In this document: positions 6,966 to 10,188 of the stretch, piece after piece
How positions within the stretch are numbered: position 1 is the first letter of the stretch
Layout: every line of letters starts with the position of its first letter
Source of the DNA: an uncultured Subdoligranulum sp.
Lineage (GTDB): Bacteria > Bacillota > Clostridia > Oscillospirales > Ruminococcaceae
Reading direction: 5' to 3'
Assembly (NCBI GenBank): GCA_904374465.1
Contig: CAJFFY010000052.1
Span: forward strand, 1 to 10,188
DNA: 10,188 bases
Translations under genes and position numbers: made by a program
Notes under the pieces: model-generated
The model's database searches: none
Told to the model about the DNA's origin: nothing
Seen by the model: the letters and a program-made list of their open reading frames with translations, nothing else

Positions 6966-7979
6966 TCAGTCCGCCAGATACGGCGCCAGAAAATCCCACA
7001 CGGTGTTCCAGTAGGTATCCCCCAGGGCGTACATGGCCTCGCCGTGGCCGGCGCCCTGGGCGGTCAGTTCCGCCTTGTTGGTGCCGGGTTTGGCGTTGTA
7101 CAGGGTATCCAGCATGGCATAGGGGATAAAGTCATCCGCCGTGCCGTGGATGAACAGCATGGGTTTTTCACACCGGGACACCTGGTCCAGGGCGGATGCC
7201 TCGGGGAAGCTGTACCCGGCCTTCGCGTCGGCGATGGCGCTGGCCGTGTAGAGCAGCGGGAACTCCGGCAGGCCGAACCGCAGGCCCAGCTCGCTGCCGA
7301 ACACCTCCCACACGCTGGTGTAGCCGCAATCCTCCACAAAGGCGCGGACGTTGTCGGGGGTGGGTTCGCCGGCGGTCATCATGGTGGTAGCCGCCCCCAT
7401 CGAGATGCCGTGGATGACGATGCGGGCTTCGGGGTCCCGGGCCACAATCCAGTCAATCCAGCCCAGCACGTCCTGGCGGTCCAGCCAGCCCATGCCCACA
7501 TAGTTCCCTTCGCTGTCGCCGCAGGCCCGCAGGTCGGGGGTCAGCACCTGGAATCCGGCGTCATAGTAGTGGGTGGCCAGCCGCAGGCTGTCCTTGTGGG
7601 TGCCCCGGTAGCCGTGCAGGGCAATGACCCAACGGTGGCTGTCCCCGTTCTGATAGTACACACCGGACAGTGCCAGCCCGTCCCCGCTGGTGATGCCCAC
7701 CGTCTGGCCGGGGTGGGCGGCGGTGAAGGCCGCGTTGGCGGTTTCCTGGGTGGCCTTGTTGGCGGCGATGGTGGCTTCCACACTGTCGCCGCCCGGTTCC
7801 ACTTCCAGGGCCACTTCCCGGTTGCCGCCGTCACCGCTGCGGCCGATGGCGTATTCCACCAGGTAGTTGCTGCCAAAGCCCACGGCGGCCAGCAGCAGCA
7901 CCACCAACACCAGCAGCGCAATGCCCAGCCGGCGCAGCAGACGGTGGCGCCGGGTGGGGCGTTGGAGGGTCGTTTCCAT
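6966..7979 (-). CDS. Membrane-anchored alpha/beta hydrolase
   Basis: 337 residues. A basic N-terminus (RPTRRHRLLRR) followed by GIALLVLVVLLLAAVGFG (about 19-36) is an uncleaved signal anchor, placing the enzyme outside the membrane. After a linker of about 60 residues the hydrolase core shows the oxyanion-hole LHGYRGT (121-127), nucleophile elbow GISMG (Ser193), acid in HGTADDFIP (Asp282) and catalytic His in GAGHGEAM (His312). The arrangement resembles COG1073/YqkD-like Firmicute hydrolases; the natural substrate (ester, peptide or amide) is unknown. ATG 7979 is chosen because GGAAGAAAGGAA precedes it; an in-frame codon at 8039 would start at the transcription start itself. It has its own strong promoter and is probably monocistronic. 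Confidence 0.9.
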   Translation of the reverse strand: METTLQRPTRRHRLLRRLGIALLVLVVLLLAAVGFGSNYLVEYAIGRSGDGGNREVALEVEPGGDSVEATIAANKATQETANAAFTAAHPGQTVGITSGDGLALSGVYYQNGDSHRWVIALHGYRGTHKDSLRLATHYYDAGFQVLTPDLRACGDSEGNYVGMGWLDRQDVLGWIDWIVARDPEARIVIHGISMGAATTMMTAGEPTPDNVRAFVEDCGYTSVWEVFGSELGLRFGLPEFPLLYTASAIADAKAGYSFPEASALDQVSRCEKPMLFIHGTADDFIPYAMLDTLYNAKPGTNKAELTAQGAGHGEAMYALGDTYWNTVWDFLAPYLAD

Positions 7980-8040
7980 TTCCTTTCTTCCTTTCCCTTC
8001 TGTGGTATAGACAGGCCTCAAAACAGGCCGACAAACCAAA

Positions 8041-8070
8041 ATTATACGACAAAGGGATGAAAATTGTCAA
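8041..8070 (-). promoter_or_regulatory. Consensus sigma-A promoter of the hydrolase gene
   Basis: Minus strand TTGACA (8065-8070) and TATAAT (8041-8046), both perfect, with 18 bp between. Transcription would start near 8034, giving a leader of about 55 nt. The leader begins with a GGCCT/AGGCC hairpin (8014-8029) that also forms a direct repeat of ACAGGCC on the plus strand. Confidence 0.9.
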
Positions 8071-8089
8071 GTTTTGTCCCAAAACGCAC

Positions 8090-8116
8090 AAAAACCCGCC
8101 CTTTTGGGGGCGGGTT
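8090..8116 (-). terminator. Intrinsic terminator of the lipoprotein gene
   Basis: Minus strand AACCCGCCC (8108-8116) pairs with GGGCGGGTT (8093-8101) around CCAAAA, followed by a run of T (8090-8094). It lies 28 nt after the lipoprotein stop and 20 nt before the hydrolase -35 box, so it separates the two transcription units. Confidence 0.9.
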
Positions 8117-8144
8117 GGGGGTGTTGTGGGGGTGTACCGGGGCG

Positions 8145-8864
8145 TCAGCCATCCAGGCCGATGGGATGCACCGTCACGCCGTCGGCGGTCCATACCAGGT
8201 CCCGGGGCAGGGTGAAGCGGCACAGTTCGCTCCAGTGGAGGGTGGCGTCTTCCAGGGCGGCGTGGGCTTCCTCCTCGCTGTCGTTCATCGAAAAGGAAAT
8301 GGTATATTCCCGCACAAGGTCGGGGGTGCCGTCGCCCCATTCCCAGCGGAAGCTGAAGCCGCCCGTCCGGATCATGTCGCCGGTGTGCAGGGTCAGGTCG
8401 GCGGGGAACGCCGTGCTTTGGGGGTCAATGGCCACCACAACCACGGCTTGGCCGTCCTGGGTTTCCAGCGTCACGCTATCCACCCGGAAGTCGGGCAACT
8501 GCTGGTCGCCCCGGGCGGGCGCGGACTGTTCCTCCACCGTTTCGGTGCTGCGCAGCAGCAGGGGGCTCACATACAGATCGGTGGTACCGGCGGGCACCGT
8601 CACCTGGTAGGTGACCCGGCTGCCGTCGCAGATTGCCTGGCCGGCATCGGCCAGTTTGTCCTGCGTCTCGTCCAGGTAAAACAGCGGGTCGGTCTGGATC
8701 CCCTCGTGGTCGGCGGTATCGGTGTAGGCGGCCAGGTCCACCGTCACAGCCACGGTGGTAGTTTCGGGGGAGGCCTGTTCCGGCGAAGCCTCCGGGGCGG
8801 CAGATTGTGGCGCTGTGCAGGCGATCAGGGCCAGCAGGCACAGGGCGGGCAGCAGGAGTTTCAC
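8145..8864 (-). CDS. Lipoprotein of unknown function
   Basis: 239 residues from GTG 8864. This start has AAAGGAGG 9 nt upstream and gives a compact signal MKLLLPALCLLALIAC with lipobox L13-I-A-C16. GTG 8870, two codons earlier, is only 3 nt from the ribosome site and is less likely. A Ser/Pro/Glu/Ala linker (about 17-36) leads to a domain of about 200 residues with alternating hydrophobic strands, such as TTVAVTVDLAAYTD, RVTYQVTVPAGTTDLYVSPLLL, QAVVVVAIDP and VREYTISFSMND. It looks like a beta-rich extracellular domain tethered to the membrane. I do not recognise the family. It has its own promoter and terminator, so it is monocistronic. Confidence 0.8.
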   Translation of the reverse strand: MKLLLPALCLLALIACTAPQSAAPEASPEQASPETTTVAVTVDLAAYTDTADHEGIQTDPLFYLDETQDKLADAGQAICDGSRVTYQVTVPAGTTDLYVSPLLLRSTETVEEQSAPARGDQQLPDFRVDSVTLETQDGQAVVVVAIDPQSTAFPADLTLHTGDMIRTGGFSFRWEWGDGTPDLVREYTISFSMNDSEEEAHAALEDATLHWSELCRFTLPRDLVWTADGVTVHPIGLDG

Positions 8865-8897
8865 GGGCACACGCCTCCTTTAAAAGTGGTTACTTTC

Positions 8898-8927
8898 AGT
8901 ATACCGGCCAGCCGCAGCCCCGGGCAA
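8898..8927 (-). promoter_or_regulatory. Promoter of the lipoprotein gene
   Basis: Minus strand TTGCCC (8922-8927), 18-bp spacer, TATACT (8898-8903). Transcription would start near 8890, about 26 nt before the start codon, leaving room for the AAAGGAGG site. Confidence 0.7.
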
Positions 8928-8978
8928 TGGGCAGGGTGCACAAATCCTCTCCCTTGCGGTTATTCACTCTGCCCGGGG

Positions 8979-9007
8979 TTGCGCCGGAACCGCCCCCGTG
9001 GTATAGT
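8979..9007 (+). promoter_or_regulatory. Promoter of the NimA-like gene
   Basis: TTGCGC (8979-8984), 17-bp spacer, TATAGT (9002-9007), about 30 nt upstream of the start codon. It diverges from the lipoprotein promoter about 75 bp away. Confidence 0.6.
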
Positions 9008-9014
9008 GATACCA
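8999..9014. promoter_or_regulatory. Palindrome over the -10 box, candidate operator
   Basis: TGGTAT (8999-9004), AGTG, ATACCA (9009-9014): a perfect 6-bp inverted repeat with a 4-bp spacer that covers the -10 box of the plus-strand promoter. A dimeric repressor bound here would block initiation. The regulator is not encoded in the window. Confidence 0.45.
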
Positions 9015-9042
9015 ATTTGTAGGGAAAGGGTGAAATTATACA

Positions 9043-9519
9043 ATGCGTAGAAAAGATCGAGAAATCACCGATTGGGATAGCATGCTGGACATGGTGCAGC
9101 ACTGCGATTGTTGCCGGCTGGGGTTGCTGGACGAGGACGGGGCGTACATTCTGCCGTTGAATTTTGGCGCCGCGGTGGAGGACGGTGTCCTGGCGTTGTA
9201 TTTCCACGGGGCGCAGGAGGGCAAAAAGATCGCGTTGCTGCGCGAAAATCCCCATATCAGTTTCGAGATGGATACCGGGCATCGCCTGGTGCCGGGGGCC
9301 CAGGCGGCCGAGTACACCTTTGCCTATCGCAGCGTGATGGGCCGGGGTACGGTGACATTCCTGGAGACCGACGCCGACAAACTGCGGGGGCTCAACTGCA
9401 TTATGGGCCATTATACCCACCGTGATGACTGGACCGTGGACCCGGCCATGCTCCGGGCCACCGCGGTGTTCCGCCTGCAGGTGGAGTCCTGGTCCGCCAA
9501 GGAACACCACCTGCCCTGA
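9043..9519 (+). CDS. NimA-like FMN-binding pyridoxamine 5'-phosphate oxidase family protein
   Basis: 158 residues, the usual size for the NimA-like split-barrel flavoproteins (Pyridox_ox_2 group). Typical features in order: MRRKDREITDWDSMLDMV (1-18), a cysteine cluster C21-D-C23-C24 before RLGLLDEDG, YILPLNFGAA (35-44), the conserved YFHGAQEGKK (53-62) with His55, HISFEMDTG, then YRSVMGRGTVTFLETDADKLRGLN and IMGHYTHRDDW. Members bind FMN; some, the Nim proteins, reduce 5-nitroimidazoles to harmless amines, while most are of unknown physiological role. The sequence cannot show drug resistance. ATG 9043 follows AAAGGGTG at about 10 nt. It is the only plus-strand gene in the window and has its own promoter. 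Confidence 0.9.
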   Translation: MRRKDREITDWDSMLDMVQHCDCCRLGLLDEDGAYILPLNFGAAVEDGVLALYFHGAQEGKKIALLRENPHISFEMDTGHRLVPGAQAAEYTFAYRSVMGRGTVTFLETDADKLRGLNCIMGHYTHRDDWTVDPAMLRATAVFRLQVESWSAKEHHLP

Positions 9520-9524
9520 TTTTT

Positions 9525-9548
9525 GTTCCTTCTTTGCAAAGAAGGAAC
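9525..9548. repeat. 24-bp perfect palindrome after the NimA-like gene
   Basis: GTTCCTTCTTTG followed by its exact reverse complement, starting 5 nt after the stop codon. In RNA it folds into a hairpin on either strand, but no T-tract follows on the plus strand, so it is not a standard terminator. The core CTTTGCAAAG recurs at 9626-9635, and CTTTGTAAAG occurs inside the palindrome at 9866-9891. Confidence 0.8.
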
Positions 9549-9713
9549 CGAAGAAACTCCAAACCGGGTCCTATGGGTGGCATGGCATCTTTCGCGCCGG
9601 AGCCGGAAAACTGCGGCACAGTGCCCTTTGCAAAGAACCAACCGAAGAAACTCCAAACCGGGTCCTATGGGTGGCATGGCATCTTTCGCGCCGGAGCCGG
9701 AAAACTGCGGCAC
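9532..9713. repeat. Two tandem copies of an 88-bp repeat
   Basis: 9532-9619 and 9626-9713 match over 88 bp except for two adjacent bases (GG at 9544-9545, CC at 9638-9639); the last 74 bp are identical. A 6-bp spacer (9620-9625) gives a period of 94 bp. Because 94 is not a multiple of three, open frames through the repeat read it in different frames, which argues against coding. The near-identity points to a recent duplication. Confidence 0.9.
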
Positions 9714-9741
9714 GGGAAACTTCTCCCCGCTCCCTCTGTAG

Positions 9742-9761
9742 GGCGGGGATTCATCCCCGCC
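9742..9761. repeat. REP-like short GC-rich hairpin
   Basis: GGCGGGGA (9742-9749), TTCA, TCCCCGCC (9754-9761): perfect 8-bp arms with a 4-nt loop in non-coding DNA. It resembles extragenic palindromes dispersed in GC-rich gut Firmicutes (recollection, not checked). No T-tract follows. Confidence 0.55.
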
Positions 9762-9804
9762 GTCCGGCTCATCCCTTTTTCCACGGTTTCTAGACAAATC
9801 CGCC

Positions 9805-9844
9805 CGGGTTTTCCACAACGCATCCCCTTTTTGTGGAAAACCCG
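9805..9844. repeat. 14-bp inverted repeat with 12-nt loop, possible terminator
   Basis: CGGGTTTTCCACAA (9805-9818) is the exact reverse complement of 9831-9844. On the plus strand the second arm is followed by TTTGTTTTTTAG, so it could terminate plus-strand transcription from the NimA-like gene, 290 nt after its stop. Each arm contains TTTTCCACA, which fits the loose DnaA-box pattern TTWTNCACA, in opposite orientations. Confidence 0.65.
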
Positions 9845-9865
9845 TTTGTTTTTTAGAATTTCTTT

Positions 9866-9891
9866 GGTCCTTTCTTTGTAAAGAAAGGACC
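9866..9891. repeat. Palindrome closing the repeat region
   Basis: GGTCCTTTCTTT (9866-9877), GT, AAAGAAAGGACC (9880-9891): perfect 12-bp arms. It is similar in sequence to the palindrome at 9525-9548, so the repeat block 9525-9891 is flanked by two related palindromes. It abuts the stop codon of the small ORF; on the plus strand a T-rich stretch follows. Confidence 0.75.
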
Positions 9892-10068
9892 TTATTTTTC
9901 AGCCTTTTGGGAATCGCCGGATTCCCCATCCGCCACTCCCAGCTGTTCCGGTGTTTTCTGCATCAGCTCAGTGACCATCATTTGCTGTCCCATGGTGGCG
10001 GCCTGCAGCGGTCCGCCGATCACCGACGCCAGGGGCAGCTGAAAATCGTTGTCTTGCTTTTTTTCCAT
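9892..10068 (-). CDS. Small protein, 58 residues, possibly DUF2589-like
   Basis: ATG 10068 opens a 58-codon frame: MEKKQDNDFQLPLASVIGG, then PLQAATMGQQMMVTELMQ, then a charged, probably disordered tail ending SQKAEK. Codon use is normal for the window. The segment LPLASVIGGPLQAA recalls the N-terminal helix of DUF2589-type proteins, but those are longer; this match is from memory and weak. The ribosome site is poor (CGGGTAACA), and no promoter is clear between it and the terminator at 10114-10145. The upstream TTG at 10089 lies inside the inverted tRNA-end copy and is a less likely start. It may be a truncated or decaying gene. Confidence 0.55.
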   Translation of the reverse strand: MEKKQDNDFQLPLASVIGGPLQAATMGQQMMVTELMQKTPEQLGVADGESGDSQKAEK

Positions 10069-10073
10069 TGTTA

Positions 10074-10089
10074 CCCGATGGTGCACCAA
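10074..10089. repeat. Inverted 16-bp copy of the tRNA 3' end
   Basis: CCCGATGGTGCACCAA at 10074-10089 on the plus strand is the exact reverse complement of 10149-10164, the 3' end of the tRNA including CCA. The two lie 59 bp apart with the tRNA terminator between them. The inner TTGGTGCACCAA is palindromic by itself, but the match extends beyond it. It could be a relic of a second tRNA end or of an integration event. Confidence 0.7.
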
Positions 10090-10113
10090 CTCAACGTTCC
10101 GGGTTATTGCAAT

Positions 10114-10145
10114 AAAAAAGAGCCCTACGTTTTCCGTAAGGCTCT
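10114..10145 (-). terminator. Intrinsic terminator of the tRNA transcript
   Basis: Minus strand AGAGCCTTACG (10135-10145) pairs with CGTAGGGCTCT (10119-10129), 11 bp with one G-U pair, loop GAAAA, followed by a T-run (10114-10119). It begins 4 nt after the tRNA CCA end. Confidence 0.9.
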
Positions 10146-10148
10146 TCT

Positions 10149-10188
10149 TGGTGCACCATCGGGGACTCGAACCCAGGACCCACTGATT
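10149..10188 (-). tRNA. tRNA 3' half, probably tRNA-Lys
   Basis: The minus strand reads, from the window edge: the end of the anticodon loop (AA), anticodon 3' stem TCAGT, variable region GGGTC, T-arm CTGGG-TTCGAGT-CCCCG, acceptor 3' strand ATGGTGC, discriminator A and encoded CCA ending at 10149. The T-stem has one apparent mismatch (position 50-64). The segment AATCAGTGGGTC is typical of bacterial tRNA-Lys, but the anticodon itself is outside the window, so the identity is inferred. Confidence 0.85.

Noticed and set aside
6966..8039. Hydrolase starting 20 codons earlier at 8039
   Set aside because: That codon lies about 2 nt from the TATAAT box, at or before the transcription start; ATG 7979 has a good ribosome site and a normal signal anchor.
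8929..8974. GGGCAG/CTGCCC inverted repeat between the divergent promoters
   Set aside because: Only 6 bp with 34 bp between arms in GC-rich DNA; likely chance.
9532..9713. Tandem repeat as a CRISPR array
   Set aside because: Only two 88-bp units with a 6-bp spacer; CRISPR repeats are much shorter with regular spacers of about 30 bp, and no cas gene is present.
9411..9929. Open frames running through the tandem repeat region on both strands
   Set aside because: The 94-bp period shifts frame, so each copy encodes a different peptide. There are no ribosome sites and no family resemblance.

Overview
The window looks like a GC-rich Firmicute, most likely a gut Oscillospiraceae/Ruminococcaceae member (Gemmiger, Subdoligranulum or Faecalibacterium type). 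Reasons: high-GC genes with strong GGAGG ribosome sites, sigma-A promoters such as TTGACA-N18-TATAAT, short U-tailed terminators, a CCA-encoding tRNA, and repeat-rich spacers. This placement is inference; no taxonomic marker gene is complete here. Almost every gene is on the minus strand; the only clear plus-strand gene is the nitroreductase-resistance-like flavoprotein near 9.0-9.5 kb.

Left block (1-3.8 kb, all minus): an ECF sigma factor, a six-helix membrane protein, an ABC ATPase and an ABC-2 permease form one tightly coupled operon with two ATGA stop/start overlaps. A second permease begins after them but is cut off after 61 codons. Next to the break lies the start of an Xre-type regulator of visibly lower GC. 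The operon was probably once sigma-membrane protein-ATPase-permease-permease and lost its end to an insertion or deletion. It reads as a self-regulated export or stress-response cassette.

Middle block (3.8-8.1 kb, all minus): a complete TRAP transporter (binding lipoprotein DctP, small membrane subunit DctQ, large membrane subunit DctM), closed by a strong terminator. Its leader of about 150 nt is highly structured and contains an intrinsic terminator upstream of the dctP start, suggesting attenuation. Upstream is a membrane-anchored alpha/beta hydrolase driven by a near-perfect sigma-A promoter.

Right block (8.1-10.2 kb): a lipoprotein of unknown function (minus) and a NimA-like FMN-binding protein (plus) diverge from a 180-bp spacer with two recognisable promoters; a palindrome covers the -10 box of the latter. 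Downstream of the flavoprotein is a 370-bp non-coding region made of repeats: an 88-bp tandem duplication, three CTTTGYAAAG palindromic cores, a REP-like hairpin and a 14-bp inverted repeat. Then come a 58-codon minus-strand ORF, an inverted 16-bp copy of the 3' end of a tRNA, a terminator, and the 3' half of a probable tRNA-Lys running off the window.

No CRISPR array, rRNA, transposase or integrase gene is visible. I found no clear multi-gene defence or other novel system. The best leads are the dctP leader, the truncated permease junction and the repeat/tRNA-end region.
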